Of a stretch of DNA of 64,000 nt, positions 12,301-22,200 are shown one piece after another. This stretch comes from Gymnothorax reevesii (lineage: Eukaryota; Chordata; Actinopteri; Anguilliformes; Muraenidae): contig CM056574.1 of NCBI GenBank assembly GCA_029721435.1, positions 5,749,501 to 5,813,500 of the forward strand. Direction: 5' to 3'. Position 1 is the first letter of the stretch; each line of letters starts with the position of its first letter. A program made the position numbers and the translations under genes. The notes below the pieces were generated by a model, which had not been told where the DNA came from, did no database searches, and worked only from the letters and a program-made list of their open reading frames with translations.

Positions 12301-13519
12301 GAGAAAGATTGCTGAGAAAGAGGTTGAGTACATGTTAAAACATGATATTATCAGACCCTCCAACTCCGATTGGAGTTCACCCTGTGTGCTAGTTCCAAAA
12401 CCTGATGGAAGTACTAGATTCTGTACAGATTATCGCAAAGTCAATGCTGTAACTAGAACTGATGTGTTTCCAATACCTAGGATTGATGATTGTATTGATA
12501 GAGTAGGGCAAGCAAAGTTTCTGACCAAGATTGATTTATTGAAGGGTTATTGGTGTGTGCCTTTAACTGAGAGGGCCAAGAGCATCTCTGCTTTTGCCAC
12601 ACCATCTGGATTGTACCAGTATGAAGTCCTACCCTTTGGCCTGAAAAATGCCTCAGCCACGTTCCAAAGGATGATACAGTCTACAATCGCCGGATTGCCA
12701 CACACGGGTGCGTACATCGATGACCTGATAACAGGGAGTGACTCCTGGGAAGAACATCTAAAAGATGTAGAGACGTTGTTCCAGCGCCTCACCCAGGCTA
12801 ACCTGACTGTTAACCTGAGCAAGAGTGACTTTGGTTGTGCTACTGTCACCTATCTTGGCTACGTCATAGGCCAGGGTAAGGTGGCACCCATAAATGCTAA
12901 AGTCCAAGCCATCACGGACTTTCCAGTTCCTGACAACAAAAAAGCTTTGCGCCGCTTCCTTGGAATGATCGGGTACTACCGCAAGTTCTGCAAGAACTTT
13001 GCTGAGATTGCTCTCAGTCTAACTAACCAACTGAAGAAAGGCGTAAAGTTCACCTGGGATGATGCATGCCAGAGAGCCTTCGATCGCCTGAAGTCTCTGC
13101 TGTGTCACTTCCCCGTGCTCAAATCTCCTGACTTCAACAAACCGTTCTCCATCACGGTCGATGCTAGCGACCAAGCTGGTGGATCTGTGCTCCTACAGAG
13201 AAGTGACTCTGATGACATTGAGCATCCCGTGGCATACTTCTCCAGGAAGTTCAATCGCCACCAAAGGAACTATTCCACAATAGAGAAGGAGCTGTTGGCT
13301 CTGGTCCTTTCTTTACAACACTTTGAGGTTTATGTTTGTACAGGGGAAAAGCCAATGATTGTGTACACTGACCACAATCCGTTAATGTTTTTGAATAAGA
13401 TGAAAAACAAGAATCGGAGATTGTTGAATTGGAGTTTGATTTTACAGGAGTTTGCCTTGGAAATTAAGCATGTGAAGGGTACAGACAATGTAATTGCTGA
13501 TTGCTTATCCCGTGTTTGA
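9353..13519 (+). CDS. Copy 2 capsid-protease-integrase-RT-RNase H polyprotein ORF
   Basis: The ORF has 1388 codons, and 9353 is simply the first ATG after the TAA. The capsid C-terminal region (about residues 40-125) resembles the SCAN domain, which is known to derive from Gmr1-like gag. A CCHC knuckle starts at C188. The protease active site is D280-T-G-A. Integrase has an HHCC-type zinc region near 530-575, a DDE triad at D605, D664 and E700 (35 residues between the last two), and a GPY-like motif near 836. RT follows from about 925 with Y1121-I-D-D. RNase H is from about 1265 with a TDHN motif. It ends ADCLSRV. The ORF is intact, but the upstream stop in gag argues against autonomous activity. 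Confidence 0.9.
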   Translation: MLQTVLKGKAQQAYSALSADDSSDYEVVKKVILRAYELVPEAYRQKFRGLKKSENQTYVEFANEKKVCFERWCTSMEVKDDFNSLKEMVLVEEFKNCVKDDVKTYLNEKQALNLQSAAKFADEYVLTHKSKFQSSSNNRWSQFQKKGYGDTQDSSPKDKDKSGDGAQKSSNRSDQSVKADSDKSGLVCSYCKKSGHVTTNCWFLKAKKEKEKDTKPNAFVKTRLETPVVDNRSAKLPASCGAKKPDTADFVREEFLPFVSEGFVALNEHTTPVPIYILRDTGASQSLLLMDSLELRDETASGDFILVQGIEGRTVSVPLRSIFLKSDLVTGQVKVGLLSSLPIKGVSLLLGNDLSGGKVVPPVHLTSQPSTEDGDKDPSLYPFCAVTRAMAKKAKEEDVVVPSSTLNSQDSGGSPHDSDWPTMVSPFEDLSDTFISSLFSQPDGSGDSDVSGDLSLSRKQLIEEQTNDPEICVLKRRAFPDKEIDAVPVGYYLKDGVLMRKWRPPDIPANADWAVVRQIVVPKVYRNEILTMAHSIPLGGHLDVNKTVDKIMKHFFWPGLRKDVSNFCKTCHTCQVVGKHQLDPPVGPLQPIPAFGEPFSKVIVDCVGPLPKTRSGNQYLLTIMCASTRFPEAIPLRNIKATAISKALIKFFTLFGLPREIQSDQGSNFTSGLFQQVVYELGAKQILSSAYHPESQGALERFHSTLKTMMRTYCYDHEKDWDEGVHLLLFAAREAVQESTGFSPFQLVFGHEVRGPLLLLSEQWQEEEPHISLLDYVSKFKERLRAACDLAKENLKSSQGKMKTWYDHKARSREFKPGDKVLVLFPLQSNPLQARFHGPYEILTKLNDLNYIVKTPDRRKPKQLCHINMLKPYHDRNARVAAVTSDSPMVETCEDEGEFQDDEPRIKAEVLSCKLSNTEVLQNLDVKLQHLEPSQRDQFERLIKKYEDLFPDVPKRVSIASHDVDVGDAKPIKQNPYRMNPQKRKIAEKEVEYMLKHDIIRPSNSDWSSPCVLVPKPDGSTRFCTDYRKVNAVTRTDVFPIPRIDDCIDRVGQAKFLTKIDLLKGYWCVPLTERAKSISAFATPSGLYQYEVLPFGLKNASATFQRMIQSTIAGLPHTGAYIDDLITGSDSWEEHLKDVETLFQRLTQANLTVNLSKSDFGCATVTYLGYVIGQGKVAPINAKVQAITDFPVPDNKKALRRFLGMIGYYRKFCKNFAEIALSLTNQLKKGVKFTWDDACQRAFDRLKSLLCHFPVLKSPDFNKPFSITVDASDQAGGSVLLQRSDSDDIEHPVAYFSRKFNRHQRNYSTIEKELLALVLSLQHFEVYVCTGEKPMIVYTDHNPLMFLNKMKNKNRRLLNWSLILQEFALEIKHVKGTDNVIADCLSRV

Positions 13520-13648
13520 ATATGTATATATATATATCATATGTTTATTTGAATATTGTATGATATGTATATATAGACAAGTGTTCACTTAACCATTTTG
13601 TATTGAAAAGAAAAATTTTGCCTTTATGTGTCAAAATTTTTCCCTTTT

Positions 13649-13658
13649 GGAATGGAGG
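13649..13658 (+). other. Polypurine tract of copy 2
   Basis: GGAATGGAGG lies directly before the 3' LTR, and the same sequence sits at the matching place in copy 1. It is the expected plus-strand primer for reverse transcription. Confidence 0.7.
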
Positions 13659-14170
13659 TGTAATGTGAATAGAGGCCACTAGATGGCAGTATTTACCTTT
13701 TTTTTTTGTGAAGCTCAGACTGGAGCTAGGTTCAGACATGTCCTGGACATGTCTGGGGCAAGTCCCAGAAAATAAAAAAAAGGTCTAAATGTGGGTGGGG
13801 TCTGCAAAAGAGTATATAAGGAAAAGAATTGAGACAGTAAAGTAGTAGGAGAAATTGCAAGAAGAAGGATACATGTGACCAGACCTGTCATTCTGTTCAA
13901 GATCTGTGAAGTTTTCTTTTGTGGATTTTAGTCTGTGTTTGATCATTTTTCCTTACCCAGGACATCACCAAGCCATCCCAACAAAACGGGACTGTAATTA
14001 TTTCTGTTTTTTGTTGGTAATTAATCTTGGTCTTTAGCGTAGTTAGTTAGTTGTAGGTTCTTGTTAGTTATTGTCTTTGTTAATTAAATGTGTTTAAGTT
14101 TTTAAAAACTGTGTGTCATCCCTTGCTGTTGCTGTTGTTTTAAATGTAATAACAAATTGGGGCCATAACA
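13659..14170 (+). repeat. 3' LTR of copy 2
   Basis: This 512-bp LTR has the same TGTAATGTG...CCATAACA ends and a TATATAAGG box near 13812. It is clearly diverged from the 5' LTR at 8147-8640. Confidence 0.88.
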
Positions 14171-14462
14171 GTCTCAAAAAGAGCGTGGTGACATGTATTT
14201 GAAAATGCAATGAACTGGGAGGCGGTTTCCCTTACTGCGTTTGAATATTGTCCCATGTATTGCAGGATAAGGGCTGGTTCATACTCTATGCAAGGATCGC
14301 GAGCGCGAACGCTGGGCAACGCTAGGTAGCCATCCTGCGTCCTTGGGTAGCAAAGTGTGTCGTCCAAATTTTTGTAACGCGACACATTGACGCGTGTATT
14401 TCCGTGAGAAATACACTGGAAATAGTTGTCTACGTCCTTTTCCGAAAATGGAGGCGCCAGTT

Positions 14463-14990
14463 TTACCTCATGGCTAGCCTGAAATTTATTTTCAGTTTGT
14501 ATTTTAATTTTAGTTTGTCCATTTGGAGTCTTTCTTCTCTATCGAATTTCTCTAATTCAAAATCTCTCTGTCTTGCAAATTTTTCTAACTCAAATTCTCT
14601 TTGTTTTTCTTTTTCCTCCCTTTCTTTTTTCTCTTCTCTTGCTAATTTTTCTAACTCAAACTCTCTTTGTTCCCTTTCTTTTTTCTCTTCTCTTGCTAAT
14701 TTTTCCAACTCAAACTGCCTTTGTTTTTCTTTTTCCTCCCTTTCAATCTCTAGCATTTTTTATTTAAGTTCCATTTCTATAATTGGATTTTCCACTGGAA
14801 ACTGTTCCAGATCTCCTGGTGCAAACACATTTTCATCAATGTAATATTCAACTATCTCTCTAGCCAGTCTTGCTTTTCGCATGGCTGGTTTTACCTCTGT
14901 CAGCTCCAAATGTCTGCATATTTCCAACAGTTCGGTCTTTTTGAAAGACTTCAAAACCCCTACGGTTGGTGATGCCAAGAAATCATCCAT
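14463..14990 (-). pseudogene. Copy 3 gag N-terminal fragment
   Basis: From ATG 14988-14990 it encodes the same MDDFLASPTVGVLKSF start as the other copies. A stop interrupts at about 14760, and the Glu/Lys/Arg-rich coiled-coil segment continues in the same region to about 14463. The number of ELEKLAREEKKERE-like repeats differs from the other copies, so this tract expands and contracts. Confidence 0.75.
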
Positions 14991-15001
14991 TGCTGTTGAT
15001 C

Positions 15002-15007
<6 letters not shown>

Positions 15008-15072
<65 letters not shown>
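15008..15072. repeat. (AT)n microsatellite
   Basis: About 32 uninterrupted AT dinucleotides lie in the leader of retroelement copy 3. The leaders of copies 1 and 2 have only short AT-rich runs at this place. Confidence 0.95.
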
Positions 15073-15082
<10 letters not shown>

Positions 15083-15677
15083 ATATATAGGAAAATAAAA
15101 AAAAAACATTTTTTCCATTTGAAATGTTAGATTTTCAGTAAATGACTCTCACAATGTTCTATCCCGGACTTGAGCCCCCAATTTGTTATGGCCCCAATTT
15201 GTTATTACATTTACAACACAACAGCAACAGCAAGGGATGACAGACACAGTTTTAAAGCATAAACACATTTAATGTTTAACAAAGACAATAACGACTAAAC
15301 TAATCTACAGACCAAGATTGATTTACAACAAAAACAGAAATATTTACAGTACCTTTTTGGTTGGGTCCCTTGGTGATGTCCTGGGTTAGGAAAATACTCT
15401 AACACAGGCAAAAATCCACAAAAGAAACTTTACAGGTCTTGAACAGAATGACGGGTCTGGTCGCATGTATCCTTCTCCTTGCAATTTCTCCTACTACCTT
15501 ACTATCTCAATTCTACTCTTTATGTACTCTTTTGCAGACCCCACCCACATTTAGACCTCTTTTTTTATTTTCTGGGACTTGCCCCAGACATGTCTAAACA
15601 TGTCCAAACATAGCTCCAGTCTGGGCTTAACAAAAAAAGGTAAATGCTGCCATCTAGTGGCACATATTCACATTACA

Positions 15678-17455
15678 GAATTAAACTACCTTGCTATGTT
15701 AGCTGTTCAGGCTGGCTGTTCAGCTGCTAACGTGACGTTAATGTAACATGCGGTTAGCTGAGTAAATAATCGCCTGACAAAAATTACATTACTCAGTTAT
15801 TAACGGAATCATCTACAGAAAAGAACGGTGTGGTCATCACTCGCCACTCATTATAGTATACCGTCAAAAATCCGGTAGCAGCAGGACTCGTTCCTCCATT
15901 CTTATTATGTGTGGTTACTGCATACTTGGCTCTCGTGACTGTCCAGGCGAGGTTTGGATAGCGAACTACATGCAGTCAGTGTGGTAACCTTAGGTGTAAC
16001 TGAAACAATCGCTTGACAAGGCTGACATTTTACTTTCTTATAAAAGTGTTCACTAAAACTAAACTGCTACTTTATTTTGTTGACATAAGTCTTGTTAACG
16101 CAGGGGGTAATTTTACAGTGCTTGCTCTCCTCGTACAATTTCAACGTGAAACTGTGCTTAGAGCTATGGTACTGAGAGAGAGAAGCCCATCCAAATTTGG
16201 TTTATTCCAAGACTAGGTATATTAGGTCTTCATTAGTTGGTCCATAAAATATAATTTTAAATGTTTACAAAAGCAATATGAAATGGAATAATTAAACCTT
16301 TATGCACGGCCACTTCAGAATCAGCTGTGGGCACTTCATCTGAACCTGACCCTGCAGTAGACCCTCACCACCAGCAGTCTGAAGATGTTTCTGATGGTGA
16401 GTGAGTGTGGCAGAAACTGGTTGGCTGTTTAGATTTATTAGTGAACTGTTGTACCAATGGCAATCACTTACATATAGGTCAGTCTCTCAGCCATTTGAAT
16501 TATATGATTCAATGGCAAAATTAGCTGGATTTATTTATAAGACTGCTGAAGTCACTATCCATCCTGTTGACAGCGACAGGCCCATCTCTCCAAAGCAAGG
16601 CTACTTCAGATAGTGAAGGGAATAGTGAACCAGATCATAGCTGTTGGCTACAGCGACAACAACCCAGGAGAGGCTTAATAGCCTTGCCAGGCTTTCAATT
16701 GAAAATCATTTAAGCAGACAGTTGGACTTCAAAGCCCTTAAGTTGTGAACAAACAAAATAACTTAAGCTCAAGATGAGATAAGGGAAGACTTGAAATTAT
16801 AGTTTTTGATATTTATTTTACAAGAAAGTATTTCATTGTGTTGTCAATACTACTTGCAAGAAATTCAAATAGTTAAGTTACATAGCTACCTTTGTGATTC
16901 CACAATAACAGCTCCACCTTGTGTTGTATCTTTAGCCAGTATAATTTGAGTTATTGTCTGTTGCACATCAGTGCTCAATCTTTTGCTATAGAATACCCAG
17001 TACCCATTTGCTGTGTGGTTAATTTAACATTTATTTCTGATCAGACTAAGTGTAATAATATGGTTTCAGGTAGCCTCTTTTGTGAATACGAACCACATTT
17101 AATAATTCAAAATTTGCATAATAATATTTTTTACTCTGTGTTGAGTGGTTAATCGTAAAAAAAAGGAAAAATTGGGTGTATTGCATCTAGCACTGTCAAA
17201 AACACAGAGAAACTGAAAAATGAATAACAGCCATTGTTGTAAAAAAAGGCAATGAAATGCCGGGGGGCGGTGGCCCACACTGATATTCTTTTAGGGGGCC
17301 CAGAATGCCTGGCAACTGCCCTGCTACTGACACGGTTCTTAGATTGCTTTTCTCCGCAATTGTTGCATTAGAATCACCGCTGCAGCCTAAAGTAATCTAC
17401 CAATTACTATTGTCCTTCACAGAAATAATTTCGTGTCATATCGGTAAAAGCGTCA
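15678..17455. other. Repeat-like sequence, probable decayed DNA transposon
   Basis: I see no intact gene. Around 16317-16396 a short Ser/Glu/Pro-rich open segment ends at a GTGAGT donor-like site. Another lies at 16570-16650. The segment 17260-17330 ends in GGGGGCCCAGAATGCC and GGCAACTGCCCTG, which resemble hAT-type transposon ends common in fish. A decayed hAT element is the likeliest content, but I cannot delimit it. Confidence 0.35.
17446..17449 (-). terminator. Pol III terminator of tRNA-Glu
   Basis: On the minus strand TTTT follows the tRNA 3' end by six bases, the usual RNA polymerase III stop signal. Confidence 0.75.
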
Positions 17456-17527
17456 TTCCCTGACCGGGAATCGAACCCGGGCCGCGGCGGTGAGAGCGCC
17501 GAATCCTAACCACTAGACCACCAGGGA
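17456..17527 (-). tRNA. tRNA-Glu (anticodon CTC)
   Basis: A 72-nt tRNA reads TCCCTGGTGGTCTAGTGG... on the minus strand. The acceptor arm (TCCCTGG pairing with TCAGGGA), D arm (box A GTGGTCTAGTGG), anticodon stem with CTC at tRNA positions 34-36 (17492-17494) and T arm (box B GGTTCGATTCC) are all intact. The sequence looks identical to the standard vertebrate tRNA-Glu. It sits alone about 1.2 kb upstream of pkd2 on the opposite strand and is probably functional. Confidence 0.97.
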
Positions 17528-18755
17528 GTGCTATACAAATCGGACATCGCAACCCTCCTTGAACACCTACATGTAGTATTCCTGTTGAATATTCCTACAG
17601 TCAGAGTCGATCCAGGCATTTTAGGTTTCCTCGCACCAATCGTGCTACACAAGCAAAACGTGACGTGCCCAAATTGTCTTACTGTCGTTAGCGCAGTGTC
17701 TAGGAACCTTGCAGTTTTTTATTGGTATTGCAATCAGTTTCAAGAGATTAGGAAGAGGTTCAGGGACGATGGTTTGGGGAAGGGTTAGGTTAGGGGTCAC
17801 GATTAAGGTTAGGGCAAGGTTTAAAATTAGGACTGCCGTACCTCTCTACATTGAAATGTATTTGAAAACTGCCGTACCCGTCGCAACTGCCTTTAATTAA
17901 AGACCTACCGGCAAACTAATACACACTTTACTTGATTTCATTCCTGAAAAGTTTTCTTTGGGAGCATGTTTATAAAACTGTGCGAACGCACATATGCAGG
18001 TTACTTCGATAATTACAACATTAGTATCTTAATTAGCATTGTTTGTGGTGGATCAGGGATAAACGCACATAAAACTGTGAAAGTCGTCCATGTTTTACAG
18101 GGCAGTCATTTTAACAAACTTTTCTGTATCTGATTCTGGATGATGTTCATATTTCCAGTGATTTTGCCAGGGGTGGTTACGATGACGTCGTGAATCCTAA
18201 TGTAATCCGATTCTCCGACAAATGAGATTTGGAGTTTCTGGGGGACAACTGGGAACAAGATGGCTGAATTCTCTTTCTCTGGAGTTTGGAAAAAATAGGC
18301 AAGTGTCTCTGAAGTTAAAGAATATAGCAAATTGAAAACTAACGCATGCAATAATTTAAGTTACTCGACGTCGGCAGGACTAGATTAATGCAATTGTATA
18401 ACAGAGAAACGCGCTTCTGAAAGACGTGTTTTCTTCGCTTGCTGCAAAAACACTCATTAAATTGTAAATGTAGTAGTCGTCCGCATTGGTTTAACTTTAA
18501 TAAACACAATTCAGAGCATTTCAGAGCGACCCGAAAAGCTGACTATTTTACGGCTTAAGTTACAGCTGAGAAACTTTTGGAAGGCGAAGGAGCATCGTTA
18601 ACAATTCTTTCCTGGTCTGAAATTACGAAAATCAGAGTCCTGTCTGAGTCTGAAAGCGCTGTTCGTGTTCATGGTCTTGGTCTTAGGGGCTAAACATTTC
18701 CGCGTAGGAAGCGTTAAATATTTTTTTCCTGTCGATTTGTACCTTATACAGGACA

Positions 18756-19215
18756 ATGAGCTCGAATCGCGTCAGGTCACCGCAACTAAATCAGAACAAG
18801 TTTACCGCTTGCGTGACAGGCACTTCCCTCGCCCAAGGAATGGATCCGAATGAAGGTATTGAGATGGAGAGAATTCAGCATCAGGACATGAGCCAGTCGG
18901 CTGCGATTATTACGCCCTCCCCGCCTTCTTCGAGCTCAAGACAGGCGTGGAGCCGTGACAATCCCGGATTCGAACACGAAGAAGAGATGCTCGGGCCTGA
19001 CTGGCCTCCGGCAAGTCCGGGGAGGAGGTCCGTCTCGACAGCTTCGAGCAGCAGCGGTAGTACTAGTAGCGGACTGGGTAGCTACAGCGGTGGTGGTAGC
19101 GACAAAGCCCGTATGCACCGAGATCTCTATCCTGACCCAATGGCGGATTCGCTCCCGAACCACGACGAGTATGATGATTGTGGATGCGGGAAAAGAATAC
19201 TTGAGAAAATAAGGA
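18756..19215 (+). CDS. pkd2: pkd2 exon 1 (start codon; N-terminal cytoplasmic region)
   Basis: It encodes residues 1-153 plus one base. The ATG at 18756 was chosen because the reading starts MSSNRV, like other PKD2 proteins. A second in-frame ATG ([12 protein letters not shown]) lies at 18840 and could also be used. The exon contains the conserved block [12 protein letters not shown] and Ser/Gly-rich stretches. The donor is A|GTAAGT at 19216, followed directly by a long T run. Confidence 0.9.
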
Positions 19216-22200
19216 GTAAGTTTTTTTTTTTTTTTTTTTTTTGCGCTTGCAGGTATTTGAACAAACGCTGTAACCCATAAATGAGTCATTCCATGCGAAT
19301 TGGCCCAGAATTCTGAACTTTTTCTTGTTCACGTCATGGAAGTATCCGAAAGGAATGAATGTATAAACTTAATGGGACTCTGTGAAAATCATTTAGCTCT
19401 TGTACTTCTTTAGCTATGAAGTTTTTCGGTTTGGCCTTCGGTGCTTCATAATTTCGGCGACTATTCGTTTGTGTCCTTAGCTACACTAGTTACTCCCCCC
19501 CCCCGGATTTGGTTTAAATTTGTACTGAACATCCAATAAATCTTACTGATAATTTGCAACATGTATTCATGTAAATGCTTGTTAAATGTTTTAAAGTTAT
19601 TTGTAGTTAATGGTAGGCCTATTGTAGCCCACTGTAAGTACAACCCCAATTCCGAAATAGTTGGGAAGAAGCGTAAATTGTGAATAAAATCAAAATGCAA
19701 TGGCTTTGAGATCACATGAGCCAATATGTTATTTACAACGGCACATAGATAGCATTTCAAATGATAACACTAAGACATTTTACATTTTTATTCACAATAT
19801 GAGCTTATTCCAATTTTTCTGGCTGCAACAGGTCTCAAAGTTGGGACACAGGCAAAAAAGGGCTGAAAAAGCAATTAATATGAGATCAGCTAAAAGAACA
19901 ATTAGCAAGTAATTAAGTTAACTGGCATCAGGTGTGTAACATGATTGGCTATAAAACGGATGTCTTAGAGAGGCTGAGTCTCTCAGAAGTAAAGATGGCC
20001 AGAGGCTCTCCAAGCTGTGAAGGCTTGTGTAAAAAAATTGTGGCATACTTTAAAAATGATGGTCCTCAACGTAAATTGCATAGGCTTTGAAGGTCTCATC
20101 ATCGACAATGCATAACATCATCAAAAGATTCAGAGAAACTGGAAAATATCTGTGCGTAAGCGATAAGGCCAAAGACCTTTATTGGATGCCCGTGATCTTC
20201 GGGCCCTCAGACGCCACTGCATCACTCACAGGCATGATTCTGTCATTGACATTACTAAATGGGCCCAGGAATACTTCAGGAATCCACTGTCTGTAAACAC
20301 AGTCGGCCGTGCCATCCACAGATGCCACCTAAAACTCTATCATGCAAAAAGGAAGCCATTGTTGAGCATGATCTAGAAGCAACGCAGTGTTCTGTGGGCC
20401 AAGGCTCATTTAAAATGGACTGTAGCAAAGTGTCCTGTGGTCAGACGAGTCCAAATTTGACATTATTGTTGGAAGTCATGGGCGTTGTGTCCTCCGGGCT
20501 GAAAGACCACTCCTCCTGTTATTAGCATTCAGTTCAAAAGCCAGCATCTCTGATGGTATGGGGATGCATTAGTGCGTATGGTGTGGGACACTTGCATGTT
20601 TTAAAAAGCACCATGAATGCTGAAAGATGTACAAAGGTTTTAGAGCAACATGTGCTCCCCTCCAGATGACATGTATTCCAGGGAAGGCCTTGTGTATTTC
20701 AGCAGGACAATGCAAAACCACATACTGCAGCCATTACAACAGCATGATGTAATGTGGAAAGAAGCCACTAGGTGGCAGTATTCGCCTTTTTTTGTTAAGC
20801 CCAGTCTGGAGCTAGGCTTGGGCATGTCCTGGGCATGCCTGAGACGGAAAGTCCCAGAGAATTAAAAAAAAGTGTAAAAGGTGTGAGGGGGCTGCAAAAG
20901 AGTACTCTCAGTTTTTCTCCTTATGTAAAGTAGTAGGAGAAATTGCAAGGAGAAGGATACATTTGACCAGACCTGTCACTCCTTTCAAGACCTGTGAAGC
21001 TTTTTGTGGATTTTTGCCTGTGTTGGAGCATTTTCCTCACCCGGAACTAGTGATGGTCAAATGAGGCCTCTTGAATCACTGAGGCTTTCCAGCCCATTGC
21101 TTCACCAAAAGGTTCAGTACTCGAGGCCTCAATGAAACATTGAATGCTGCCATCTGCTGGGCAAAACAACATATGACAGTCAATGAACAATACCATGACC
21201 TGAGCGAAAATGTATGAAAAACTTTTGTGTGCCATAACAATAAACAATGGATGTATTTCTATAGCATGTGTAAGTACATGGACATAATTGTGCTAGTAGC
21301 TATATGTAATCATAATTAAAATAGCAATGAAACAATCACAATACTTTGCTTTTTTAAATCATTTTTATTCAAAGCACAAATACAGGAGTGACATTATTTA
21401 AATAACGAATTAACTGACACTCTCACGTCAATGTCCAACAATGGGGAAAATAATATGTAACTCACTACAACTCTCCAATGTACTACACCTCTCTCCAACT
21501 TATACAAACGCCGACAACACCCTCAGTTTGGCGGGAGATTCCAAGCTTATTTATGAGGAGGCGATACGTTGAACGAACCAATGACGTACTCTCCACAAAC
21601 CGAGGCCTCGTTTGCCGTCAGTCAGGTGATTTTTACGGTAACGACATACGCCTCGAATCGGGGCTTCATCTGGTACGCCGCTTTTTGCTCGACACAGGCT
21701 TCGGCGCCTCGCTTCAAATGTCACATCACTACCCGGAACATCACCAAGCAGCCCCATCTCAAGGGACCGTAAATATCTTTTTTCTTGTATATTATCAATC
21801 TTGGTCAGTAGCATACATTTTCTGTTAGTGTTGGTCTTTGATTAATTAAATCTGTTATAGTTTTAAAATTTTGTCTGTCATCCCTTGCTGTCGTAAATGT
21901 CGTTGCAAATTGGGGCTATAACAAATTGGGCCTATAACAATGACATCATAGTAGAAGAGTCAGTGTGCTAAACTGGCCTGCCTGCAGTCCTGGTCTTTCA
22001 CTGATTGAGAACATTTGACGCATAATTAAACAAAAAGTCTGTCAAAGGAGACCCAAAACTCTCCAGCAGCTGGAAGCCTGTATTAAACAAGAGTGGGATT
22101 TCAATGGCTATACTAAAAAAAACTTGTCTCCTCAATGCCCAGATGCTTCCACTCTGTATTAAAAAGATTAGGGGATGCTACACCATGGTAAACAGGCCCC

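Larger units (their letters stand above)
8147..14170 (+). mobile_element. Gmr1-type Ty3/gypsy LTR retrotransposon, copy 2 (long pol ORF)
   Basis: LTRs lie at 8147-8640 and 13659-14170. Between them are a primer site, a gag start, one TAA stop, and a 1388-codon ORF ordered protease - integrase - RT - RNase H. Integrase before RT is the hallmark of the Gmr1 group (Goodwin and Poulter), unlike ordinary Ty3/gypsy elements. The two LTRs differ from each other far more than those of copy 1. The flanks (CGACGG on the left, GTCTCA on the right) show no target duplication. The element may therefore be a recombinant of two insertions rather than one insertion event. Confidence 0.88.
14413..15677 (-). 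mobile_element. Gmr1-type element, copy 3 (5' LTR plus gag fragment)
   Basis: On the minus strand a 5' LTR (15184-15677) is followed by a primer site with a two-base insertion (near 15162-15182), a leader and the gag start. Homology to copy 2 stops abruptly at about 14413, just after the gag/capsid junction. All of pol and the 3' LTR are missing. The leader contains an expanded AT microsatellite. At the codon where copy 2 has TAA, this copy has GAA. Confidence 0.85.

Noticed and set aside
17456..17527. tRNA gene as a target site for the neighbouring retroelements
   Set aside because: The nearest LTR is about 1.8 kb away and no insertion targets the tRNA flank; proximity alone is not evidence.
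18665..18853. Upstream ATG at 18665 as pkd2 start
   Set aside because: It is in a different frame from exon 1 and its protein has no similarity to polycystin-2. It might act as an upstream ORF, but I cannot support that.
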